Origin: Xylogone sp. PMI_703
Taxonomy: Eukaryota > Ascomycota > Leotiomycetes
Length of the DNA stretch: 64,000 nucleotides
Assembly (NCBI GenBank): GCA_021399445.1
Contig: JAJTUQ010000003.1
Location: 1,116,001 to 1,180,000 of the forward strand
Direction of reading: 5' to 3'
The position numbers and the translations under genes were made by a program. The notes under the pieces were generated by a model. It was not told the DNA's origin and made no database searches. It saw nothing but the letters and a program-made list of their open reading frames with translations. Position 1 is the stretch's first letter. Each line of letters starts with the position of its first letter. Positions 34,614 to 45,570 of the stretch are shown here, in pieces.

Positions 34614-35445
34614 ATGCGAACAGACATTGACGAAACCGAAAATCTTGCGCGGATGATGCGCGGCGAATTCTACTACCCCCTGACACCGCAACTCAACGCC
34701 GCTCGAGATCGTTGCAACAATGCTGTTCGTCGTTTCAATAGTTTCGGCGGCGGGTTAACGAGGCGTCAGATGGCAGAGTCATGGAAGGAGTGAGCTGTAG
34801 AATTCATCTTAATCTCGTTGTATATTAATCAATTGTTCTCGTAGAATAACGCAATCCTCCGATCCTCTTCCACCCCCTGGATCCACCGAAGCTGAAGAAT
34901 ACAGGATTCTGAGTGCGTATCCTTGGATCGACGGACCCATCCACATAGATTACGGAACCAATATTCGTATTGGGTCAGGGACCTATATCAATTGCAATGC
35001 TGTCTTCATTGACACATGTCTGGTGACTATCGGATCGAGGGTGCTGATCGGTCCAAATGTCTCGTTCTTCAGTGGAACGCATCCTTTAGATCCGGACCTA
35101 AGAGATGGTTTAAATGGACCCGCCTCAGGTGGCACAATTACAATTGGTGATGATTGTTGGGTTGCAGGGAATGTTGTTTTTCTACCTGGAATTACAGTTG
35201 GCGATGGTTGCACAATTGGTGCGGGGAGTGTGGTTAACAAGGTACCATTTCTTTCTAATTGACTTTAGACAACATACTAAAGCTAATATGATTCTTTTGA
35301 AAAGGATATCCCTTCGTACCACGTTGCAGCAGGGAATCCAGTGCGTATTATTCGGAAGATTGAGCGGAAGCTCAAGACGGAACAAGATGCAGGAGATGTA
35401 GCGGAGGCTAAAACTATATTGGCAAACACAATGGGAGAGAAATAG
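34614..35445 (+). CDS. Hexapeptide-repeat O/N-acetyltransferase (maltose/galactoside acetyltransferase type)
   Basis: Three exons (34614-34789, 34845-35241, 35305-35445) give 237 residues. The N-terminal Mac domain (ENLARMMRGEFYYPLTPQLNAAR) precedes a left-handed beta helix with repeats such as IRIGSGTYI, VTIGSRVLIGPNV and TIGDDCWVAGNVV. The catalytic His lies in FFSGTHPLD. The end VAAGNPVRIIRKI is the family signature. These enzymes acetylate hydroxyls or amines with acetyl-CoA. This is the last intact gene before the transposon relics, so it may mark the right edge of the cluster. It is one of two candidates for acetylating the cluster amine. Confidence 0.9.
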
Positions 35446-35579
35446 CAGCAAATGTTTCGACACAGACTTCCGTCTATTGCTATTTTCGACACCTTTAGCA
35501 AATTTTTAATATATCTCTTTAGTAATTGTTAAATGTACGTTTTCTTTCTGTCTCGCTATATGCCCGATCCAAAAAATTG

Positions 35580-35622
35580 TACGTAAGGGGGTGTCAGAAA
35601 TGATTCGGCACCCCCATGTAAG
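35580..35622 (+). repeat. Left terminal inverted repeat of the transposon
   Basis: 43 bases, matching the reverse complement of 36476-36518 with one transition. Confidence 0.92.
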
Positions 35623-35683
35623 CGAGCGAATTCTGCCACCTTACGTGTAATTAAGGAATCCCATATTGCTGTTTTACTACTTC

Positions 35684-35734
<51 letters not shown>
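35684..35734 (+). repeat. Trinucleotide microsatellite (CTA)17
   Basis: About 17 uninterrupted CTA units lie inside the transposon relic. On the transposase strand they would read as a run of valine codons. Confidence 0.95.
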
Positions 35735-36475
35735 GTACCTTGAAGGACCTACCTTTCGCAACCCGATCTTTTATCCTTTCAGGCATAGCATCGATAAAGT
35801 GATTAATATGCCGTTCAATATCAATCTTATTCTCCCGTATATCTTGCATAGCTGTTTTAAGGCCCTCCAGATTCCACTCACCTGCTGGCTTGCGATTTTT
35901 AAGTAATTGCTTGAGAATCTGTCACATATTTTCAATGGGATTCAAATCTGGGGATTGAGGTCAATCAATTGAATTGATATGGCATTCCATTTGAATTCCA
36001 TTACATAGTCCTGTACTCGACTATTGTTCTTCACACAATAATGTACTCCTTGTGTTTTATACTCCTTTTCTAGGTCTTGAAGGATTTTCTTAAATGATCT
36101 TTGAAGAATTTGTTCTGCATAATTTTTCTGTGTAAATCCTTTGCTTTCTCCTTCATATGAAACGAAGTAAAGCTCTGACTTATAGTTATAGCTAATAGTA
36201 GCCCATGCCATAACAGATTTGTAGCCAGAATGAAAAGTAAATTGTATACAATCTAGTCTTTGACGTTTAAGTATACCTGTACGTACAATAATTTGATCTA
36301 TGTATATTCCATTTCTCTAATACTAAAGTGGCCAGTCTCAGTTTGCAATACAGAAGATTCATCATAATAGTTTGTCTTCTTAGAGGTTCCAGGGTTGCAA
36401 CCAAGAGTATGATAATGGTATTCAAAGCGTGCTAAGGCTTTTGGAATAGTGGTTTGAGAATATTGGTTTTACCAC

Positions 36476-36518
36476 CTTACATGGGGATGCCGAATCATTT
36501 CTGACACCCCCTTACGTA
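36476..36518 (-). repeat. Right terminal inverted repeat of the transposon
   Basis: Inverted partner of 35580-35622. Confidence 0.92.
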
Positions 36519-37364
36519 CATTAGTTTAGTGTTGGGAAGTGTAGGTTATGTAATAGCTAGCTAATTATAGATCTGGGGGCTACCACTGGAGTGTAGAGAG
36601 ATTGTTCGTACACATCCAAATGCTTTGTACCTGAAATAAGCTATGGGCAATCTCAATATGGAGAGAGAGCGCGACCTAGCTAAGTCTACATATGAGTGTG
36701 TTTGATGGTTGTACTACGTCCGAGGAGGTCATGTGATTACCCTAATATAAGTTATGAGAGGATATGCCAATTTGTTGACTTTATGGAGCCGTATCGATGA
36801 TGGTACTGATTTATGCCTATATCATACGGAGTTGTGGAAGATTATGAATGATATTCCACAAGCTCTGAAAACTACAAATTGTAGCGTCTCTGAAGCATTG
36901 CTGTATATGGCTAGACGAAGCTTATTCTAAATCGAGAATACGCCTTGAATACTAATCCCAACCATTGATTTATCGCAATATATTAGCAATGGGGACCTTG
37001 ACTGAATATCTGAGAATGCCATTCAAAAGAAGCACCGGAATAATCAATCCACTTTGCACCAAAACAGCAAAGTAACCAGTACTAAGTCGTCAAGGGGGTC
37101 GCTGTGTAATAGTGACGCTGGACCAAACGTATTTACCGATCCAGACATATAGGCTCTGTCTTTCTGACATGCATCCATCACAGATCTAGTCTAGCCGCAA
37201 TCCCTAATATTGAGAATAGTTATCAAGATTGAGGCAATATATTACGTATGCACCTAGATCATAGTGCTCTAACGTGAGCCCTATTTTTAGGATAAACTTG
37301 ACTAAATATCTGCTCTTTTTCCACCTTCTCCTATTATTACGATGTTTACTTCTCTCCAGTCACC
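36519..37364. other. Intergenic, nothing recognised
   Basis: 846 bases between the transposon relic and the SDR pseudogene. No frame or repeat was identified. Confidence 0.4.
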
Positions 37365-37860
37365 ATGACTACTCTAATAAGTATTATTTGTAATCAACTT
37401 TTTATGAAGCCTCCGTATCTAACACAAGACTTTGCTGGGTTAACGGTTATTGTTACGGGGTCCAACACAGGATTGGGACTCGAAGCAGTACAACACTTCG
37501 TTCGACTAAATGCAGAATGGGTTATCTTAGCCGTTAAGACCGTCACTAAGGAGAAAGAAGGAAGAAATTGATCGAACGGTCCACACACCAAAATGATGTA
37601 GTCAATGTCTAAGAACTAGACCTCGATTGATATGATTCTGTTATAGAATCCGCTAATAAATGCAACAACGAGCTAAAACGTCTCGACTGCCTGATTAGAA
37701 ATGCAGCAGTTAGTCCTCAAGAGTATAAATGCTCGAAGGGCGGCGAAGGCGGCCTGACCGTGAACGTCTTCAGTATATTCTTACTAAAAATACTACTACT
37801 ACGGCTTCTACGTAAAACACCGGTTGTCTTCAACAGGCACCCGGTTAACTGTTATTGTGT
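37365..37860 (+). pseudogene. Decayed short-chain dehydrogenase/reductase
   Basis: The first 68 codons are open and show the SDR cofactor site VIVTGSNTGLGLEAVQHF. A TGA at 37569-37571 ends the frame. Further SDR motifs can be followed downstream: NELKRLDCLIRNAAV (the family's NAG region, here NAA) near 37670-37710 and LTVNVFSIFLLKILLL near 37755-37800. No active-site YxxxK was found, and TAG/TGA codons interrupt the frame between the segments. It is an inactive relic next to transposon sequence. Confidence 0.75.
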
Positions 37861-38002
37861 CAGGTTCATTGACTGGTAACATTCTCCGAGGGTTCGACGA
37901 ATTGAATGTAGACCATTCTAGTATTAGAAATAAAAAACGTCGTTGTGTTATGACAAAACATCTTAAAATTCTTTTAGTCCGAGAACTGGTGATTCATGTT
38001 AA

Positions 38003-38597
38003 TGTTACGACCCCGCAGGGTTGTAACAAGCGACCAGGCTCTATGGCCTCTACAGCCGTTGCCTTGGATAAATAAGTATAAGTTAAGACGGCTATCAGGG
38101 ACCTGGTTATGGCATCGCTAGTGCTATCGCGTTACTGGTACTAGCGAAAGGATAGTACAAGTTCAACACTAGTACTATAAAAAAGGATTGTACAAACTAT
38201 AGGGTAGTACACTCAGAATTATAGTACTGACCCTTTGGTTGTACTAGCTTGGCGGTAGTACTATCGGAGAAATAGTACTACCTTTCCGCTTGTGCTAGCT
38301 ATTTGCTTATACGAGCAGAAGGCTAGTACTAACTTAGCAATTAAGCGAGCACCTGGATTAGCTAAGACGATCAGTCGGATCAGTTACGCTCGAACTGATC
38401 CAGGACCGACGCCATCTCTATAACTATTATATAAAGAATGTAGTTAGTCGTAGATAGGAGCCTCGTGCTCAACTCAATTGATTTACAGCATACTTGCATT
38501 TCATAGTAAAGTTCTACAATCTAAGTTTCACTTGCTCCCTTGACCTCTCAAGCCTATTATTTGAGTAATAGCCACCCCCCAACGTAGGAACGTTACA
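38003..38597 (+). mobile_element. Probable solo LTR of a retrotransposon
   Basis: The segment begins TGTTACGACCC, with an imperfect palindrome TTACGACCC-CGCA-GGGTTGTAA, and ends CGTTACA, so it has TG..CA ends. Inside are a TATA-like TATATAAAGAATG near 38429 and a run of about ten TAGTAC/GTACTA words (38130-38330), which could be a promoter (U3-like) array. I saw no clear target-site duplication and no internal retrotransposon genes, so the ends and even the class are uncertain. Confidence 0.45.
38377..38401 (+). other. Perfect 9-bp hairpin
   Basis: GGATCAGTT, a 7-base loop and AACTGATCC, inside the putative LTR. Confidence 0.7.
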
Positions 38598-39064
38598 ATA
38601 CGTTCTCTATATAAATAAATAATTTATTTTAAATAAAAGCTTTATGCTTAACTTAATATATATAAATAAGACTTATACTTAGTATCATTACTTTGCTCTC
38701 AATTTCAATTAGAATAGGTATAGAGTAGTAGTATATAGTTAATTATCAATTGAAGTATTGTGTACTCTCATATTTAAGCCAAAAAATTGGGTGGCGCGTA
38801 CTAGGGGTGGCGCGTGCCCGGGGTATACGGACTTAACCACCAATCAGTTCGGCCAAGACGGTTCGGAGACGGTTGACCGAACCGATCCCTGCCAAGTCAC
38901 GTTTTTCGCGATAACTATTTTGTTATCAAAATAATTTCTTCTCATCACTGTTGATCTCTTGAAACTCAAAAAAGGTATATCAATTGTGATTTTGTTTGTA
39001 CGTCTGTCTATAAGTTGAGCTCGAGACTTGAGACCCGACTCACTTCAATTACTTTGCCGTAGAC

Positions 39065-40505
39065 ATGGACACGCGGGAAAACATTATCATCGTTGGAGCG
39101 GGGGTCTTCGGCCTCTCCACGGCTCTCCAGCTCGCAGAAGATGGCTACATTTCAGTCACGGTTCTCGATCGATCAATGCCTCCCGTACCTGATGGATCCA
39201 GCAATGACATCTCACGCGTGATCAGGTTTGACTATGGGGATAAAGTATACGCGGAAATGGGCAAGGAGGCGTACGATTTGTGGAATACGCATCCTGACTA
39301 CGAGGACTCCTTTCATAAGACACCATGTGTTTGGACGGCGCAGCAATCAGGGTCACAGGATTTGGTGCAATCCGGTGGCTCGGAATATATCCGCAAAACG
39401 AAGGAGATTTTGACAAATATGGGCGCTGAGTGGCATGGTCTCGCCAGTGCAGAGGAGCTGAAAAGGCGGTTTCCGGCAGTCAGTGGGAACCCAATCGGGC
39501 AAGGGTTTGAGGGCTTCTATAATACTTCTGCGGGATGGGCCGATGCTGGTGTTGCAATAGCTGGTTTACGGGACCGCTGTATTCGTGCTGGAGTGAACTT
39601 CGTCGTAGGACCACACGGTCAAGTTGTTAGCCTCGAGGAGGATACAGATGGCACCGTCAAAGCAGTTAAGACAGCCGATGGAAGCAGTATTCGAGGGGAT
39701 AAGTTCATATTCGCAACAGGAGCATGGACGGCAAGCCTCGTCCCAGCCTGGAATTCGATGATAGCCACGGCTCAGATCGTAGGGTTCTTGCGGCTCACTC
39801 CCGACGAAGTGAAGGCATTGAAGGATCTCCCGATCATCTTCAATCTTTCTACTGGATTTTTCAGCTTCCCACCTCACGAGCAGACAGGATACCTCAAAGT
39901 TGCATGCCACAGCTTTGGGTACACCCTGTCTTCGACAGTGGGAGACCAAACCGTCTCTTCGCCGCCCAGTCGAGCAATCTCCGCGCGCGCGAATTTCGTC
40001 CCAGCTGAGGGGATGCAAAGGCTCCTAGCAGGACTAGGAGAGATTCTACCGCAGCTTGTGTCGAGAGGATTTGAAAAGGCGGTGCTTTGCTGGTACAATG
40101 AGACCCCAACAGGGGATTTCATCTTCGACTATCATCCAGAACACAAGAATCTCTTTATTGCCACCGGTGGCACCGGACAGTATGTAGATTCTTCATTATA
40201 TAGGACTTTTGAAACGGGAGGTACTGACAGATGTGATGCATAGTGCGTTTAAGTTTCTACCGGTGGTTGGAAAGTACATTGCTCGAGCATTCCAGCGCAA
40301 GCTGTCGCCTGAGTTGACGGAAAAGTGGAGGTTTCACACCGAATATCGAGACCAGGCCAAGGAGAGTGTTTTCACGGGAGATAAGAGCCGAAAGGGAGGC
40401 GATGGAAGCCGTGGCGGTCCCAAGAGGAGAGAGTTCACGGCGCAAGAACGGGATAATCTACTCTCGCTCTCAAGTGCATTGGCGCGGGGAGGATCTAAGA
40501 TATAG
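39065..40505 (+). CDS. FAD-dependent amine oxidase (sarcosine/fructosyl-amino-acid oxidase family)
   Basis: Two exons, 39065-40179 and 40244-40505, give 458 residues. The FAD loop GAGVFGLSTA is at residues 10-19, followed by a DAO-family fold. LCWYNETPTGDF holds the Cys that binds FAD covalently in monomeric sarcosine oxidase and amadoriases. The motif TGGTGHAFKFLPVVGK, spanning the intron, is the conserved C-terminal cofactor region. The family oxidises secondary amines (sarcosine, pipecolate, saccharopine, fructosyl amino acids) to imines with release of hydrogen peroxide. It lacks a clear peroxisomal SKL end (it ends GGSKI). Transposon relics separate it from the LOL-like cluster, so a role there is only a possibility. 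Confidence 0.9.
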
Positions 40506-43218
40506 GCCTCACAGTTATGGACAGCGTATCAGCATCGTTAAGAGGATGACTAATATTAGACTAGTCCACTTAAACTGTCCTTTGTGCTCGTGTTTCAGTG
40601 TTCTCGCAATTGCCTGTGACATAACGTGACTTGAGTTGAACAGGGTAGCGTTGCAGGAATGTTAAACAAATCACTCTCAGAAGTGAAAGTTGAAGCAGAT
40701 GCCGACTCAAGAGCTTCCAAACGAAGGAAGAGCCTTACCTACTCCGGCCTGTGAAAGATTGGTAGTTCTACTACTTGTATCTATATATAAGTACGGATGT
40801 ATAGCCGTATATTATGCAGTAGCGGCGGGATGATTCTTCTTACAGTAGTAGTAAAGGTGGATGATAAGCCCTGCCTCGATCCTCAAACCTTGTTGACCCT
40901 GCACCTGCAGTTAATTACAATTGCAGCTGTAAAACATGTGCAGTACATACAGTACCAGTCCCATGAATGCGGAGAAAAAGACGGACGCCCCAGTTGCAAC
41001 TGCAGGCAGCCCTTGCTGGAGATGGCACGTTAGCAGGGTAGCTGCAAATCATAATACTCTTGTCGTTGCCGTTAATAACCGCAGTACAGGCACAAAGCGA
41101 ATGATATTACTGTCCTGTACTGAATTGGCTATTGTACTTGGTACCGTCTGGCTATCGCGCCCTTGGTACTGTACTGTATAAGTGATAGGGATGTCCCAAG
41201 CAAGCCAGCAATCATATCATGACTTGGGTATACAGTAACTCTAATCACCGTAACTAGCCGACTGCGGTATCTTATTCGGACTTGCGTGTCTTGTTGGAAT
41301 CAATAATCGAGGCACAGTTACGAGAGACCTCGCTCCTGTAGGCAGGTGTGGTGATAGGCAAGTCTTTCCTGCGTGATTTGGCATGGTGCAGCAGGCATTA
41401 TTAAGCTGATGTTGGAGGTGATCTTATCGAGCTTCCTGGAGCGTACTGGCCTGGCCCTTGGCAATTGATGGCGTGCTTGGCAGATTGGCAGCATGAAACC
41501 GTGGTACCGTCGCGTGGTGGCACCGTCGCAGGCCAGGAACGTCCGCATCTAGCATCCAACGGAAGGCATCCTATTACTGTGCTTGAGCAGTGGTACACCA
41601 ACAGAGATTGGACGCACGCCAACACCACCCAGACACGGAATCGCGCACGGAACGGGCTTGGCCGGCCTTATGCTCCGTCGAGATCATAATCGCGCCGCCG
41701 TCATTGGCTGCAGCTGACAAGCAAGCCAAGCGCTGGATTTCAGAAAGAAGACTTTGTGCCCAGCAGCCGGTCATGCTGCCAACACCGCGAAGACTTCTTG
41801 CGCAAAGTCTTATTCTTTTAACCTGGTGGAAATCAGCTGGGCACTTATCCACCACGCCATCGACGACGATGCTTCTGGTTTCCTTCCTTGCAGGGTCGAG
41901 CAACAACAGCAACCGTCCGGAATCAATTGCCCCAGCTGTGGGTGGGCGTGAACTCCATAGCGTGGTCGCTCAGCGGGCGATCGATTATCCAGTCGCTCGG
42001 GACGCTGTTCCAGGAGGCGGCGAACGCAGCTAGCCAGGATCTCTCACCCCCATACTGCACTTCTACACCACGAGACTGATAATCCTGACGGGACTTATCA
42101 AATCACGGTCGGTTGCTGGGGCCGTAACTCAATCAAGATGACGGAAGATATTGAAAAATTGAAAGGCGGAAGAGGGAATCAATGTGGAATCGAGAGTTCT
42201 CCGCACCACAGAGTAATGTGGCAAGAGCAGATCTCACTCGCCAAGACGGAGTGTCCAAATACGGGGTTGTCTCCAGTTGCGCAAAACTGCGAGAATCGTT
42301 CTCCAGACGACTGGCAATAATGATAGAGTTACTCCTTGCGTTGTTCTCTCAGCCTTGGGCACCATCGCAGTCTCGTATACCCAAGCGATACAGTACAGTA
42401 CGGTACGGTAAGAGAAGGGACTGCTACTATGCAGCACAAGCCGTTCCCGTGCGAGGGTGATAACGCTCCCACCAAGTACAACCGGGTGCGGTCCTGAGCC
42501 GCTCTCCTAGGGATGAGGAGTATCGCAATACAGCAAGTGACGGTGGGTGTTGGTGCTGGCTTTGACCTCGCCTCTCCATCTCGCCTTCCCACCCGCCTGC
42601 CTTCTCCAGCATGGAGAGAGGGAGATAACACGATGCCAAGCCATTCCAGCGTGGTTCTGGAGCCTTTCGGGGTTTGCCTCCACGGATAATTAGACCAACC
42701 ACGCTCTCTCCAATCCTGTATCGATACAGCCATCCATAGTACAGTACAGTATCGCCCGTGATGGGCCGACCAGGTGTGTTGGTACCCGCTGTTGTCGCCC
42801 TGTCAGGATGAGCGCGACTGTCGCGATGGACCCGAGGGGGCTCGATGGGGATTTGATGGGTTTCGATGGGACGCGAAGAGGCGCTTGAGTCGAATCTGGC
42901 AGCTGCAAACCGTCGCGATTACTTAGAGTGGAAGGAGCTTATCGGTAGTGCCACTTGCCTCATGTCACCCTTCAACCGCCAAGAATTGCGAGTCCCAGCT
43001 CTGGGATGGCACCCTGTTGTGCGCACATACAAAAAGGGCCCTTTGCAGGTGCTCCCCCCGAGCTGGCAATCGGGCTCTCTGCTTGCTTCCACCTTCTTCC
43101 CCAGCAGTGTTTTGTTTTCTCTTCTCCCAAGGGAAAGCAATCATGTGTAAGTGATCTCTCTCTTGGATGGTGGTTTTTCTTGTGCGAGTCTCGAACAAAG
43201 AGAGATAGAGAGAACCGA
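40506..43218. other. Long intergenic region, no gene recognised
   Basis: About 2.7 kb upstream of the peptide transporter. Many overlapping frames on both strands are open for 60-150 codons, but none resembles a known protein and they have no clear splice structure. Short words with GTAC (CAGTACAGTA, GGTACTGTACTGTA) recur near 40930-41180, 42390-42405 and 42740. It could hold the long leader of the transporter gene. Confidence 0.45.
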
Positions 43219-45570
43219 ATGGCTAATCACGTGAACGCCGCAGCGGATACTGTCGACACCGAACGCGCTAGGTCGTCCAATGGCGACGAGAAGAAACTTC
43301 CCCCCGGGGACTCACACCCGCACGTCTACGACGTCGCCATCTTGAACGCCGACTATGAGGGCAAACCCACCGATGAGGAGCTGGCCACACTGCGTCGTGT
43401 GCCCGGTGGTGTCCCTCTGGTCGCCTATCTACTGTGCGCAGTTGAGTTCTGCGAGCGTGCCTCCTACTATGGTAAGTGATGGAAGACGGCAATATCATAT
43501 CTGGTGGATCTTGGAAACGGAAACGGAAACGCGCCCGTCCAGATACCCGCAAAACAGATGATTTTCTCACGAGGGACAGCGAGAAAAGAGGCTGACATGT
43601 TTCTTCTTGATGGTATATAGGATGCGCTCAGATCTGGACCAACTACATCAACAGGCCTCTGCCCAAGGGCGGCAATGGCTATGGTGCCGTGCCCCATGGA
43701 AGTCAGGCTACCCAAGGTGCCCTGGGAATGGGCGAGCAAATCGCCAATGCCACCACCCAGTCCTTCAACATGTTGGCGTACTGCCTGCCTCTGGTTGTCG
43801 GATACCTAGCCGACACCAGATTCGGTCGTTTCAACATGATCTTCTGGGGCGTCATTATCTGCGGTGTCGGACACGTTCTCATCGTGGCCGGTGGTGCCAA
43901 GGAGCTCATTGACAATGGCACTGCCAAGATTCCCTTTTTCTTGGGTGTCTACATTCTCGCCATTGGAGCTGGTACGTCGGAACGAAAAAGCTTATTTCTA
44001 CTGTTGTCTGGATATGCTTGGCTAACATAACTTTAATGGTCTGCAGCCATGTTCAAGCCCAATGTTACTCCTCTCCTGCTCGACCAGATGACAACGCACG
44101 TGCCCAAGGTCGTCACCTTGAGATCCGGCGAGCGCGTGATCCAAGACCCAGAACACAGCGCCGAGAGAGTCATGTTATGGTTCTACCTCCTCATCAACAT
44201 CGGTGCTTTCATGTCTACAGCTACCTCCTACTCTGCCAGATACGTTGGCTGGTGGTTGGCCTTCCTCCTCCCCCTGCTTCTTTACCTCCCATTGCCTCTC
44301 CTCCTCTTGTGGCTGAAGCCCCGTCTCGTGCTGCACAAGCCCGGTGGCTCTGATTTGCCCAATGTTTTCCGTGTCTTGGGCCACTGCTTGAGGGGTGGCG
44401 GTTTCTTCAGAATTGGTCGAAAGGGATGGTGGGAAGCAGCCAAGCCCACCGTGAGAGCCGCACGAGGACTTTCCATTGAGAGGCACTATAACGATGAATT
44501 CGTTGAGGATGTCAAGCGAACAATGCAAGCCACCGCCATGTTCTCCTTCTTCCCCGTGCAATACTGGAACGACAATGGGTAAGCTTTTTTCTAAAATTCG
44601 CGAAGAGTGGCCAAATATTGACTTGAATGAAATATAGTATCGGTAGCGCTGCAAATTTCTTAGGTACCATGCTTACCGGTAACGGCGTCCCCAACGATGT
44701 CATTGGAAACTTCAATTCCCTCAGTATTATCTGCTTGGGTCCAGTTCTTAACGTAAGCGCGCATCTTTTCCATTCACGTGACCTCCACACCTGCTGAGGT
44801 TTATTTCTCCCTCTCTCCCTACCACGTTGCAGAGCGCAATCTTGTATACGGCTTAAGTATATCGGAAATATGCTGACTGAGGACACAGTATGGTCTATAT
44901 CCATTACTGCGCGCGAAAAGAATTCACTACGGCCCCGTTGCTCGTATTACCACTGGTTTCTTCCTCAGCACTCTCGCAGGTATCGGGTATTGCATCCTCT
45001 GCCACAAGGCGTACCAGACATCCCCCTGCGGCAAGTTCGGTTCTTCAGACCCTGAATGTGTGGACAATGGATTGGTGTCGCCTATCTCCTTGTGGTGGGA
45101 AGCTATACCATACGCCCTTGGTGGTTTCTCGGAATTGTTCATCAACGTGCCAGCATACGGAATTGCATACTCTCGTGCTCCCATCAACATGAGAGGTTTG
45201 GTTTCGGCCATCAACCTCTTCAATACTGGTTTCGCTTATATCATAAACTTGGCTACCTCAGCCGTCATTGTTGATCCCTACCTTGTTTGGGACTTTGGCG
45301 GCCCAGCCATCGTGGGCGGAATCGTTACCGTTTTCTTTGTATGTTTCCCGACCTTAATACCTCCTGATTCTGTTGCAGCTGCTAACTCTCTGGTTCTAGT
45401 ACTTCAACTTCCGCCACATCGACAAGGAAGAATACGTCCTTTCTACAAACCAGGTTGATGAGACCACTGGGACTAGACCTTTTGTTGAGGAGAATGATCT
45501 GAACAAGACAATCAACCGCCCGGCTCCAATTGTAGACAACGAGGAGTACGGTATCTCTCAGAAGATGTAA
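43219..45570 (+). CDS. POT/PTR2-family proton-coupled peptide transporter
   Basis: Six exons (43219-43471, 43621-43971, 44047-44578, 44638-44752, 44889-45338, 45400-45570) give 623 residues. After a hydrophilic N-terminus of about 70 residues the protein has about twelve hydrophobic segments. The POT signature appears as AVEFCERASYYGCAQ (ExxERxxYYG, used for proton coupling), split by the first intron. YLADTRFGRF and MFKPNVTPLLLDQ are further family motifs. The fourth intron is 136 bases and includes an unused in-frame stretch; splicing to 44889 restores LGPVLN-YGLYPLLRAKRIHYGPVARI. It should import di- and tripeptides at the plasma membrane. Such genes are normally induced by peptides and repressed by good nitrogen sources. 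Confidence 0.93.

Larger units (their letters stand above)
35580..36518 (-). mobile_element. Tc1/mariner-type DNA transposon relic with 43-bp terminal inverted repeats
   Basis: The left end 35580-35622 and right end 36476-36518 are inverted copies over 43 bases with one mismatch, each starting at the outer edge with TACGTAAGGGGGTGTC. A TA dinucleotide at each edge fits the TA target of Tc1/mariner elements. Inside, the minus strand carries pieces of a DDE transposase: MAWATISYNYKSELYFVSYEG, then QLIDLNPQ.PDLNPIENM followed by an in-frame TGA where the family has Trp, then QILKQLLKNRKP and a helical tail. At 939 bases it is about half the size of full elements and lacks most of the N-terminal DNA-binding part. 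It is non-autonomous and decayed. Confidence 0.9.

Noticed and set aside
39065..40505. Counting the amine oxidase as part of the LOL-like cluster
   Set aside because: Separated by about 3.6 kb of transposon relics and a pseudogene, and no loline gene of this family is known to me; left as a possibility only.
41574..42033. Frames of 112-147 codons on both strands upstream of the peptide transporter
   Set aside because: Overlapping on opposite strands, no recognisable domain, no splice or promoter support.
44826..44888. Possible extra exon of the peptide transporter after a GTTGCAG acceptor
   Set aside because: It would add a few residues and then a TAA; splicing directly to 44889 restores the conserved sequence in phase.
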